A stretch of DNA of 64,000 nucleotides, taken from Candidatus Nitrosocosmicus sp. Lineage in GTDB: Archaea > Thermoproteota > Nitrososphaeria > Nitrososphaerales > Nitrososphaeraceae. Where the stretch lies: positions 17,802-81,801 of the forward strand of contig JAPSGR010000006.1 of assembly GCA_031177355.1 (NCBI GenBank). Reading direction: 5' to 3'. This document shows positions 42,728-51,898 of the stretch, in pieces (within the stretch, counting starts at the first letter, position 1; every line of letters starts with the position of its first letter). Under the pieces are notes generated by a model. It saw only the letters and a program-made list of their open reading frames with translations, had not been told where the DNA came from and ran no database searches. The position numbers and the translations under genes are program-made.

Positions 42728-43066
42728 TTATTTGTTATTGTCTTCTTTATTTTCTGTAGGTCTTTTACTTTCATTAACCTGTTTATTTATTGCCTCTGCC
42801 ATGAAATGATTGCTTACGTTTACTTTTACATCTTTAATACCTTCAACTTTGAAAATATTGTCTCTCACATCTTGTGCTATCTTAAATCCAAATACTGCTG
42901 GACAAAATGGACTAGTAAGATGTAAATCAATGTTAACTTTCCCCTTGTCTATATCTACCTTATCTATTAATTCTAGTTCCATTATGGATACTCCTATTTC
43001 TGGATCAACTATTTTTGTAAGTTCATCGAATATTTGTCGCCTAGTTAATTGCAAATCTTGAGACAT
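42728..43066 (-). CDS. MIP18/PaaD-like (DUF59) Fe-S assembly protein
   Basis: LTKIVDPEIGVSIMELELIDKVDI...TSPFCPAVFGFKIAQDVRDNI. Confidence 0.88.
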   Translation of the reverse strand: MSQDLQLTRRQIFDELTKIVDPEIGVSIMELELIDKVDIDKGKVNIDLHLTSPFCPAVFGFKIAQDVRDNIFKVEGIKDVKVNVSNHFMAEAINKQVNESKRPTENKEDNNK

Positions 43067-43169
43067 GTATATAATATAGCAGGCTTTCCTATTTATTAAT
43101 TATTTAATAGACCTAGTTCAGCGTTAATAATTTATTATATTAAAATAACAGCACAAGTAAAATTTTTAG

Positions 43170-44672
43170 ATGTATAGATCTCGGCCCAGCGGAAATTTGG
43201 ATAATAGAGCTTTATCCTTTTTATCGTCTATTACTGAAGATGCTGACTTGTTTTATTATGACCTTTTGGGAAGTCAAGCTCATGTACTAATGCTATATGA
43301 ATCCGATATATTGTCTAAAAAAGATACAATAGAAATTCTTAAAGGAATTGATCAGTTATTGAATCATTCTGATACTTTAAAAGAGTATGCGGACCCCGCC
43401 TCTGAGGATATCCATGAAATGAACGAATCTGCTATAATTAAGATAACAGGGATTAATGTCGGAGGCAAGATGCATACTGCAAGGTCCCGAAATGATCAAG
43501 TTGTGTTAGATATTAGGATGAAACTTCGTGATGAATTAAATAGAATATCTTCACAATTACTAAACCTAATAAAATCTCTTTTAGTGAGGGCAAGAAAGAA
43601 TACTGATACAATTATGCCAATGTACACTCATTTACAACAAGCTCAGTTGGGGGTGTTATCTCATTATTTCCTATCGTATTGTTTTTCACTAACAAGAAAC
43701 TTTGAAAGATTTTCTGAATTATATAGACGAACTAATATTTCACCACTGGGTGCCTGCGCGATAGGTGGTAGCAGTATGCCGATAGACCGTGAAAAAGTGG
43801 CATCATTACTAGGGTTTTCAGATATTGTTTACAATAGTGTTGACGCAACAACCTCACGTGATATCATGATCGAATTTTCTTCTATTTCTCTTATTACAAT
43901 ACTCGATCTTTGTAGGATATCTGAAGATTTTATCATTTGGTCTACATCAGAATTTGGATTTATCAGTCTAGATGATCGATTTAGTTCTTCCTCCTCTGCA
44001 ATGCCGCAAAAAAAGAATCCTGATCCTCTAGAATTAATCCGAGGAAAAACTGCCGTGATTGAGGGTAATCTGGTTGCAGCATCTTCAATAATGAAAGGCC
44101 TCACATCAGGCTATAGCCGAGATTTACAAGAGATAAAGCCTCTGTTATGGAAGACTTCGACAACACTAGAAGGTTCTATTGAAATAATGGATAGTATCGT
44201 GTCTACAATATCTATAGACCAAAATAATATGTATAGTGCTTCTGCTACTAGTTATGCTATATCTCTTGATATAGCTGAACAATTAATTAAAGATGGAAAT
44301 ATTTCTTTTAGACTATCTCATAAAGTAATGGGTGCCATTGTAGATTATGCTTCAAGAAATGGAAATATTTCTTTAAGTTCACTGACAATACCTGACATTA
44401 CTGTTGCTCTAAAAAAAATTAACTTTACACATCCGATCCTTACGGTAGAGAAGATTTTGAGTATAATTAAGCTAATTACTCCCGAAAATTCAATAAAATT
44501 TCGCAAAACAAAAGGTTCACCAAATAAAGATGAACAAATAGCAATGATTGATTATATAGATAAAATGATTAATGACTATGAAAAGGATCTTGAACTTCGT
44601 TTAAATAAATTGTATTTAGCAAGAGATCATTTGGATAAAAAAATTAAACAACTGATCTATAAACCTTCATAA
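43170..44672 (+). CDS. argH: argininosuccinate lyase
   Basis: EDIHEMNESAI, GGKMHTARSRNDQVVLDIRMKLRDEL, SSSAMPQKKNPDPLELIRG. Confidence 0.96.
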   Translation: MYRSRPSGNLDNRALSFLSSITEDADLFYYDLLGSQAHVLMLYESDILSKKDTIEILKGIDQLLNHSDTLKEYADPASEDIHEMNESAIIKITGINVGGKMHTARSRNDQVVLDIRMKLRDELNRISSQLLNLIKSLLVRARKNTDTIMPMYTHLQQAQLGVLSHYFLSYCFSLTRNFERFSELYRRTNISPLGACAIGGSSMPIDREKVASLLGFSDIVYNSVDATTSRDIMIEFSSISLITILDLCRISEDFIIWSTSEFGFISLDDRFSSSSSAMPQKKNPDPLELIRGKTAVIEGNLVAASSIMKGLTSGYSRDLQEIKPLLWKTSTTLEGSIEIMDSIVSTISIDQNNMYSASATSYAISLDIAEQLIKDGNISFRLSHKVMGAIVDYASRNGNISLSSLTIPDITVALKKINFTHPILTVEKILSIIKLITPENSIKFRKTKGSPNKDEQIAMIDYIDKMINDYEKDLELRLNKLYLARDHLDKKIKQLIYKPS

Positions 44673-44728
44673 CACTTAATAAGAGATTCTATGATAATTA
44701 GAAAAAAATCTTAGATTTAAATTATCCC

Positions 44729-45070
44729 ATGAGATTACTTTTATTGATGTCAGAAGTACAATCACAACCCGACCAACAAAATAAAGAAAATACGCCCACA
44801 AGAGATGCAATTTATATTGGAAAAAAACCATTGATGGCATACGTAACTTCAACACTTATTCAGCTTGCAAATCAACCTTCTGTAACCATTAAAGCACGTG
44901 GTTTAAGCATTGGCAGAGCTGTAGATGTATCTCAAATAATTCTAAAGCGGATGGAGAATGCTGGTTATGCTGTTGGGGATATTAGAATTGGATCTGAAAC
45001 AGTTCAAGCAGAAGATGGTAGAACAAGAAATGTTTCAACGATAGAAATTGAGATAAAAAGAAATTCTTAA
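44729..45070 (+). CDS. albA: DNA/RNA-binding protein Alba
   Basis: IYIGKKPLMAYVTSTLIQLANQPSVTIKARGLSIGRAVDVSQIILKRM. Confidence 0.96.
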   Translation: MRLLLLMSEVQSQPDQQNKENTPTRDAIYIGKKPLMAYVTSTLIQLANQPSVTIKARGLSIGRAVDVSQIILKRMENAGYAVGDIRIGSETVQAEDGRTRNVSTIEIEIKRNS

Positions 45071-45102
45071 ATATCTTTGTAATAATTTTTGTCCCTTGTG
45101 CT

Positions 45103-45756
45103 ATGGAAAAAAAAGTTGCTGCAATATTTTTAGCACATATTAATCCATTAACAATATCGCATGAGGCAATAATTCAAAAACTTTTGAAAGATTACAGTGT
45201 TCATATATTTCCGGTCAGGTTTCTAAAAGACAATCTCGAAGTTAATACTCGAAGTTTTCCTTTTTCCTATGAAATACGAAAACAAATGATCCTAGAATCC
45301 TTTGACTTTAACGAGAATATCCATGTCCATGGAGACTATGCATTTCATTCTCCATACATTCAATATTTTCCTCCATTTGTTTCACCTGCTTTTAAAAGAT
45401 TAAAAAACAAAATAATGATTAACATACATGAAAATTCCTTTATCACTTATACTGGAGACAGAGCTGAGAGAGTTTTGTTATCTATGTTTGGTTTTAACCC
45501 TATCAAAGCCAATAGACAGATTATTTCCTCTACAAATGTAAAAAATTTACTATATGATTCTGTTATACGTCAAAAAAATAACTTGTCAGGAAATATCGAG
45601 CCCAATCAAGATGGTATGAAATGGAATGATTTTGTATCTCCTAAAGTAGTGGAGGTAATAAAAAAAAATTGGGAAACCATAAGAACTTTTTCGATCTCAA
45701 AGGATGAAACCGTCCGCGTTATGGGAATGAAGTTTCCAAAGAATGGATTCATATGA
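45103..45756 (+). CDS. nucleotidyltransferase-like (NMNAT/cytidylyltransferase superfamily) protein
   Basis: AIFLAHINPLTISHEAIIQKLLKDY resembles the HxGH region; ISSTNVKNLLYD resembles the S-x-T-x-V/I-R region. Confidence 0.6.
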   Translation: MEKKVAAIFLAHINPLTISHEAIIQKLLKDYSVHIFPVRFLKDNLEVNTRSFPFSYEIRKQMILESFDFNENIHVHGDYAFHSPYIQYFPPFVSPAFKRLKNKIMINIHENSFITYTGDRAERVLLSMFGFNPIKANRQIISSTNVKNLLYDSVIRQKNNLSGNIEPNQDGMKWNDFVSPKVVEVIKKNWETIRTFSISKDETVRVMGMKFPKNGFI

Positions 45757-45807
45757 GCCGTCCTTCACAAATTAACACTTTTATAGAAGTAAAAAACTTG
45801 CAAAACT

Positions 45808-46725
45808 ATGAATAGTAAGTATGCCAATTTTATTTGGTTTGACGGTGAATTTAAACCGTGGGATTCAGTGACCGTGCCCATAACTACTCATGCAATACAC
45901 TATGGAACATCAGTTTTTGAGGGCATACGAGGATACTCGAATGATGAAAATCTTTTTATTTTTAAACTTAGGGAGCATATGAAAAGGTTGATTCAATCAG
46001 CAGAAGTTTACTCTATTAATTCCCGCTTTACTTTATCCGAAATATGTACTTCTACTATTGAGCTACTCAAAAAGAATAATATTCGAAGATCTTGTTATAT
46101 CCGACCATTATTATTTGTTGGATTGCATGGAATCGACCTTAATGTCACTAAGGATTCTCCTTCACACTTGGCAATTATTGCGTTTCCATTCAACAGATAT
46201 TTCCCCGAAACAGGCATAAGGACATGTATTTCATCATGGAGACGAATAAATGAGAACTCCACTCCACCAATGGCCAAAGCAGGTGGCAATTATATGAATT
46301 CAGTACTTGCTACTCAAGAATGTAAAAGAAATGGCTACGATGAATCAATTCTGTTGGATTATCAAGGCAACGTAAGTGAAGCACCCGGAGAAAATATTTT
46401 TTTGGTTAGGGAAAATAAAATTTATACACCTCCACTCTCTGATTCTGTTTTAGAAGGAATTACTAGAGATACTGCAATAACAATAGCCCGACATTTGGGT
46501 TATGAAGTACAAGAACGGTCCATTAGCCGTACAGAATTATATATCGCAGACGAATTATTTGTAACTGGTACCGCTGCAGAAATTACACCAATAATAAGCG
46601 TTGATAATCATAACGTAAGTAATGGTGAGGTGGGTGAAGTCACAAAGAAAATTTCAGACTATTACCAAAAAATTGTGATATCCCAAATTCCTGATTATAG
46701 AGATTGGCTTACTCCTGTATGGTAA
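45808..46725 (+). CDS. ilvE: branched-chain amino acid aminotransferase
   Basis: IWFDGEFKPWDSVTVPITTHAIHYGTSVFEGIRGY; KAGGNYMNSVLA; EAPGENIFLV. Confidence 0.94.
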   Translation: MNSKYANFIWFDGEFKPWDSVTVPITTHAIHYGTSVFEGIRGYSNDENLFIFKLREHMKRLIQSAEVYSINSRFTLSEICTSTIELLKKNNIRRSCYIRPLLFVGLHGIDLNVTKDSPSHLAIIAFPFNRYFPETGIRTCISSWRRINENSTPPMAKAGGNYMNSVLATQECKRNGYDESILLDYQGNVSEAPGENIFLVRENKIYTPPLSDSVLEGITRDTAITIARHLGYEVQERSISRTELYIADELFVTGTAAEITPIISVDNHNVSNGEVGEVTKKISDYYQKIVISQIPDYRDWLTPVW

Positions 46726-46785
46726 AATATGTATTGCGATTTTTTGAAATGAATTTAAGAACTAAAAAGAGGCGAATTTAAGTAT

Positions 46786-47739
46786 TTGAATGAGAAGTCA
46801 ACTAAAATAGCCGTGATCGGTACCGGTGGGTGGGGTAAAAATCATGTTAGAGTTTTAAACGATCTAGGTGTATTAGCTGCTATTTGTGATTCGGATGAAA
46901 ATAGGTCTAGAATGCTTTCAAAAAAATACAAGGTCAATTCTTATTCATCCTTAGATCAGCTACTTGAAAAGGAAACAGGACTGAATGCCTGTTTGGTTTG
47001 TACCCCTACCAAAACACATTTTCAGGTCGCCCAAGAGATAATGAAAAAGAAAATAAACGTATTTGTCGAAAAGCCATTATCTTTTTCCTCAGTAGAATGT
47101 GAAAAACTAACTAACTTGTCTAAATCAAATCATGTAATTTTGACCTCTGGTTATATCGAGCGTTTTAATCCTGCTGTACAAGATCTCAAACAGATCATTG
47201 ACGAAAACACTTATGGTGAACTATTAATGATGGAATTTCATCGCGAGAACCGCATGCCTCTACATATAAAAGACGTAGGTATAATCTATGATACTTCTGT
47301 ACATGATATTGATACTGCAATGTTTATTTTTAATAGTAAACCAAATGTTGTCTTTGCGCGCGCAGGTAAACGATTTCATAACTCTGAAGATTTCGCTACT
47401 ATAATGTTAGGCTTTCCCGATCAAAAAGTTGCAATCATTGCCTCAAATTGGATCACTCCAAAAAAAGTTAGGCGATTTTCAGCTGTCTGCTCTGAAGGAA
47501 CCATCACGGGTGATTTTCTGACTCAAGAAATACGAATAGATGACGAAAACAAAACCCTGATTCCCAGAAGAAATTTTAAGGAGCCTTTGACTCTAGAATT
47601 AGAAAACTTTATCAAAGCGATTTCTGGAGATATTACAAAGTTCTTGGTAACACCAGAGGATGCAACAGCAGTAACAAGAATTGCAGAAGCGGCATTAATT
47701 TCTAGTAATACCGGTAATCCAGTTTATTTATCTTTTTGA
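46786..47739 (+). CDS. Gfo/Idh/MocA family oxidoreductase
   Basis: IAVIGTGGWGKNHVRVLNDLGVLAAICD, VFVEKPLS, GYIERFNPAV. Confidence 0.93.
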   Translation: MNEKSTKIAVIGTGGWGKNHVRVLNDLGVLAAICDSDENRSRMLSKKYKVNSYSSLDQLLEKETGLNACLVCTPTKTHFQVAQEIMKKKINVFVEKPLSFSSVECEKLTNLSKSNHVILTSGYIERFNPAVQDLKQIIDENTYGELLMMEFHRENRMPLHIKDVGIIYDTSVHDIDTAMFIFNSKPNVVFARAGKRFHNSEDFATIMLGFPDQKVAIIASNWITPKKVRRFSAVCSEGTITGDFLTQEIRIDDENKTLIPRRNFKEPLTLELENFIKAISGDITKFLVTPEDATAVTRIAEAALISSNTGNPVYLSF

Positions 47740-47943
47740 TGGAGACATAAGGAGTATAAGTCACTTGTAATTATCAATATCAATAGTTTTTTATGAATAT
47801 TGTGAGCCGATACTAGAATATTTTTCATTGTGATTTGTTTGTTAAATTATATCTTTTCTAGCACATATGTCGCAGGGATAATAAACCTGTGTTCTTTTAC
47901 GTAAATTATAAAAGGACAAGGATAGAAGTGTATGTGACTAAGA

Positions 47944-48447
47944 ATGTCTAAAAAAAATCATGAAATACCTCCAATTAACTTTGTATCTCCTAATGCTTCA
48001 ATAGGTAATAATGTTAAAATCTGGCACTTTGCATATATAGGTAATGATACCGTTATTGGAAATAATGTTATGATCGGGTCTCTTACTCATGTAGATTATG
48101 GAGTCAAGATTGGGAACAACTGTAGAATCGAGGGATCTGTATACATTCCTCCACTTACAGTTATTGGAAATAACGTTTTCATTGGTCCCGGCACCACATT
48201 CACCAATGATCCATATCCAATGAGTAAAAAAATGGTTGGGGTAATTGTTGAAGATGGAGCTATAATTGGGGGACGTTCTGTTATTAAGGCTGGTATAACC
48301 ATAGGTAGGAATAGTGTAATTGCTATGGCTTCTGTTTTAACCAAAGATGTTCCTCCAAATGTGGTAGTGATGGGACATCCTGCTCAAATAAAATACGACC
48401 GATCTCACTATGACCAGAAAAAAAACAACTGGGAAAGTATGAATTAG
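47944..48447 (+). CDS. left-handed beta-helix acyltransferase (WbpD-like)
   Basis: Repeated hexapeptides IGNNVKIWHFAYIGNDTVIGNNVMIG...FTNDPYP. Confidence 0.92.
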   Translation: MSKKNHEIPPINFVSPNASIGNNVKIWHFAYIGNDTVIGNNVMIGSLTHVDYGVKIGNNCRIEGSVYIPPLTVIGNNVFIGPGTTFTNDPYPMSKKMVGVIVEDGAIIGGRSVIKAGITIGRNSVIAMASVLTKDVPPNVVVMGHPAQIKYDRSHYDQKKNNWESMN

Positions 48448-48566
48448 TATATTAAACTAATCATCTTTCCTAGCTATTAATGGATAGCAAAACAAAGCCG
48501 TTTGATAACACAACGAACTATGTGTAGATAAAGGTAAATGTATATGTTGATCTACTAACTTTATAG

Positions 48567-48618
48567 ACTTGGCCCGATAAATCGCGGTCAGTTGGAGAAA
48601 CTGTTAGACTGGCCAAGT
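48567..48618. other. predicted structured element (three-way-junction-like inverted repeats)
   Basis: ACTTGGCC (48567-48574) / GGCCAAGT (48611-48618) enclosing CGA-TAAA-TCG and CAGTT-GGAGA-AACTG. Confidence 0.5.
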
Positions 48619-48643
48619 TGTTATCATTGGAAATATTAGATAA

Positions 48644-49912
48644 TCAAATTTCTATCGTATCAAACGTAGAATTCGCCGATATTACAATTATTTTATAGTT
48701 TGTATGATGTTGATTAATGTTCTTATTCATTCTATCAATTATTTTAGTATGATCAAACTTTGAACATGCAATTATTATATTATTCAATGAATTAGGGATA
48801 TAATTTTCTGAATCTTGTATTTCAACCTCTGCAATGTAATCTCTAAGTTTTGATTCTAACAATTCCCGAATAATTGTTTTATCTCCTCTAATTTCGTGGT
48901 TATCAATTGTCCAAAGGATCGTTACTTTAGTTCTACTTGCTTTAATTTCTCTGCTTTTTAACTGGATTCTTGTCTCGTCAACTAAACTTTTAATAAATCC
49001 TTCGATGGACTTTATTGTACCATTAACTAAATAACTTAATGCGATTGAACTCGAAAGTGAATGACTGATGATTCTAAGATCAAAAAGACCATTTGCTATT
49101 TCATCAAAGTAAATTTGTTCATGAATTTTATCGAAAATTTCTTTTTTATCTTCTCTTAGTTTTGCTAGTTTCGAGATTTCATTAATGCATATTAAGTTTG
49201 AATATCTGTTTACGATACTGATTGAATGATGCAATTCGGCCGAAACTATACTGCTTATTTTCGTATCATTGTCGACGAAATTACTTCTACTGATCAAACT
49301 TAATATTCTATTCGTAAATATATTTGTGTCATTTTGTTGGTAAGATCCTATTATCGTTGCGCTAGAGTTTTTGTAAAGCGCTACTGGATTATAGTAATAC
49401 AAAACATCGGTTCCAATAATCAGACCCGACTGATGTTCAATGAGATTAATTATCTCGTTATTTCCACCTATTCCAAGAGGAACATTCACAACTATTGCTG
49501 TATTTTTACTCAAATACATAATCAATTCTTTGAATTTTTGAATTATCTCATTCTTTACGTCTTGATTAATTTTCCTTATTCTGGGTGCGAAGAATATTAC
49601 AGGTGCGTTGATTATGGCTTTATCAAAAGGCTCCAAATTCAAGAGGGGTTCCTCCTCTGTAAGGAAGTTAATGTTGGGGTATTCTTTTACTATTTCTTGA
49701 GTAAGAACTATTCCAAGCCTGGAATTCTCATCGATGATTATTACTTTGGACTGTTGTTGTATTATTTTTTTTGCAATTTCATAGCCTTCGGTACTTAATC
49801 CATAGATTACGATGTAACCATCCTTAGGTGCTCCTCCATGCATTATAATTTTCTCTTTATTGTCTAGGAAATTACTGCCATTATTGATTGGTATTCTTTC
49901 GGCATACCCCAA
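48644..49912 (-). CDS. divergent nucleotide-sugar dehydrogenase-like Rossmann protein
   Basis: VIYGLSTEGYEIAKKIIQQQSKVIIIDE; overall layout like UDP-Glc/GDP-Man dehydrogenase, but no recognisable catalytic Cys motif. Confidence 0.5.
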   Translation of the reverse strand: MGYAERIPINNGSNFLDNKEKIIMHGGAPKDGYIVIYGLSTEGYEIAKKIIQQQSKVIIIDENSRLGIVLTQEIVKEYPNINFLTEEEPLLNLEPFDKAIINAPVIFFAPRIRKINQDVKNEIIQKFKELIMYLSKNTAIVVNVPLGIGGNNEIINLIEHQSGLIIGTDVLYYYNPVALYKNSSATIIGSYQQNDTNIFTNRILSLISRSNFVDNDTKISSIVSAELHHSISIVNRYSNLICINEISKLAKLREDKKEIFDKIHEQIYFDEIANGLFDLRIISHSLSSSIALSYLVNGTIKSIEGFIKSLVDETRIQLKSREIKASRTKVTILWTIDNHEIRGDKTIIRELLESKLRDYIAEVEIQDSENYIPNSLNNIIIACSKFDHTKIIDRMNKNINQHHTNYKIIVISANSTFDTIEI

Positions 49913-50092
49913 TTTTTCACCATCACCTTCTTCAGAAGGTATCTTTCGTGAAATCCTTTACTCCCCCAATAACTTACTTTTTCCTTTATTTATTTAGTTT
50001 TGGATTTATTGATTTTAACTGCAATTTCGATTGATTGATTAAGAGGATAGATAAACGAAAGAATTTTTTAATATCTTGGAACTATATTAAAT

Positions 50093-51214
50093 GTGAAGAT
50101 TTGGTTTGATATTCTGACGCCTAAACAAATAATGTTTTTCAATCCTGCCATTATCATTTTGCAAGATGAGGGTCATGATATTCTGGGTACATCTAGAGAC
50201 TATAGGGAGGCGAATGAATTGTCGAGACTAAAGGAGTTAAATCTCTTAAAGGTGGGCAGTCATGGAGGATCGAATCTTTATGATAAACTTTTTCAAAGCT
50301 CAAAGCGCATTGTTGAATTAACAAAGATCGTATCTAAATTTTCGCCTGATTTGGTAGTTAGTTTTTCATCTCCTGAGGCATCTCGTGTTGCTTTTGGTTT
50401 GGGGCTTAAACATATTGGTTTCAATGATTCACCGCATGCTGAAGCTGTTGCGAGATTAACAATTCCATTATTAACAAAGTTGTTTTCACCATCTTCAATT
50501 CCGTTAGCGGCTTGGAAAAAATATGGGATATCTCCAAAGGATATAGTACGCTATAATGGATTGGATCCGATTGCATGGCTCGGCCAAAAAATTGGTGTTA
50601 AAACGGCTAAATTACATAATACCAAAACACATTCTATATGTCAAGATCGAGATCACTGCTTCTTGGCAAGTTTAGGAATTGATAAATCAAGAAAGTCTAT
50701 ACTAATAAGATTGGAAGAATCAAAGGCTGCTTATATTTCGGATAAGAATTTGAGATTTCAACCTCTGTCATTTGTTGATCATGTGGTTAATTCCTTTGGT
50801 TCCAAAAATAATGTTATTGTTCTTTGCAGATATCCTGACCAAATCAGAGAAATGTCTAAAAGATTTGCAAATAAAGCTATAGTACTAAAACAGGTAATTG
50901 ATGGAGTGAAGTTGTTAAGTGAAGTAGATGTATTTATCGGGGCAGGTGGAACTATGACTGCAGAATCTGCACTACTAGGCAAACCAACAATTTCCATAGC
51001 ACCTATTCAATTCTATATCGATGATTATTTAAAGAAAATTGGACTAGTCCAACAAGTTTTTGCTCCCAAACAGCTAGATAAATTGATAAATTCATTTCTT
51101 ATTGATCAAAAGAGATGTAATGACGTTAGGAAAAATGCAAATATAATAATTAGTAAAATGGAAAATCCAATCGAAAAGTTAATTGACTTTATTTCTGCTT
51201 TGAAAAAGAAATAG
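50093..51214 (+). CDS. DUF354 family putative glycosyltransferase
   Basis: MKIWFDILTPKQIMFFNPAI; SFSSPEASRVAFGLGLKHIGFNDSPHAEAV; GAGGTMTAESALLGKPTIS. Confidence 0.9.
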   Translation: MKIWFDILTPKQIMFFNPAIIILQDEGHDILGTSRDYREANELSRLKELNLLKVGSHGGSNLYDKLFQSSKRIVELTKIVSKFSPDLVVSFSSPEASRVAFGLGLKHIGFNDSPHAEAVARLTIPLLTKLFSPSSIPLAAWKKYGISPKDIVRYNGLDPIAWLGQKIGVKTAKLHNTKTHSICQDRDHCFLASLGIDKSRKSILIRLEESKAAYISDKNLRFQPLSFVDHVVNSFGSKNNVIVLCRYPDQIREMSKRFANKAIVLKQVIDGVKLLSEVDVFIGAGGTMTAESALLGKPTISIAPIQFYIDDYLKKIGLVQQVFAPKQLDKLINSFLIDQKRCNDVRKNANIIISKMENPIEKLIDFISALKKK

Positions 51215-51262
51215 ATTCGTAAAATTAATAACATCCGTACCTACAATATAAAAATGCCCGGG

Positions 51263-51351
51263 AGCCCGGTAGTATTTTAAATGCCGAGTGTAGTGGCCAA
51301 GCATAGAGGCCTTTGGAGCCTTTGACCCCAGTTCGAATCTGGGCCGGGCTA
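51263..51351 (+). tRNA. tRNA-Gln (UUG) with a ~16-nt insertion (probable intron) in the D-arm region
   Basis: AGCCCGG...CCGGGCT-A acceptor; anticodon arm GAGGC-CTTTGGA-GCCTT; T-arm CCCAG-TTCGAAT-CTGGG; extra 16 nt before TAGTGGCCAAGCAT. Confidence 0.85.
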
Positions 51352-51419
51352 TAAAAAAATTGAGATTTTGTTTAGGCTTTTCATTAATATTATCAATTTT
51401 AGACTGATTTGATGTAATA

Positions 51420-51585
51420 ATTTTATGATTGTTAGTCTTGGATGTATGGTCATTGGTTTTTCGGTCTAAATTATAATGAATGCCACAGTCATTACAGTAT
51501 AACCCTATTTTCTTAAGCGAACCACTCGAACCAGTCTTATATAGATAGAATTAAGCCCTTGATGACAAATTTGGCACTTGGTCAA
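51420..51585 (-). pseudogene. zinc-ribbon protein relic (frameshifted)
   Basis: Minus strand LTKCQICHQGLNSIYIR then, in another frame, KTGSSGSLKKIGLYCNDCGIHYNLDRKTNDHTS. Confidence 0.45.
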
Positions 51586-51725
51586 TTGATACAGTAAGTT
51601 ATCTACTTAGAATAAAAGTTTTAATTTACCTATTCATATGATAGATGATATTTGTTAACAGACTAGCATTTTAGTCCTAGGAACTCATTCACATATTCTG
51701 AATCAAATTAAATGTGCTTGTTCAT

Positions 51726-51743
51726 TGTTTCGGCCGCTACAAG
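51726..51743 (-). promoter_or_regulatory. dyad motif copy a
   Basis: Reverse complement CTTG-TAG-CGGCCG-AAA-CAAT. Confidence 0.6.
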
Positions 51744-51854
51744 AGCATTACACTTGACGCGGAAATTAATTTAACAATGAAAAGCATATTTTCGTTTATA
51801 TGGTATCTATTCGCAACAAGATTATTAGAAAAGTATCGCTTTTCCTCACGAAGA

Positions 51855-51880
51855 TGAGGGAGTGCGGGATTCGAACCCGA
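51855..51880 (-). other. tRNA 3'-end fragment (T-arm plus acceptor 3' side), possible att remnant
   Basis: Minus strand TCGGGTTCGAATCCCGCACTCCCTCA without a tRNA body upstream. Confidence 0.55.
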
Positions 51881-51898
51881 TTATCTAACTAAATGTAA

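Noticed and set aside
48567-48618. Hammerhead-type ribozyme
   Set aside because: No CUGANGA...GAAA core on either strand.
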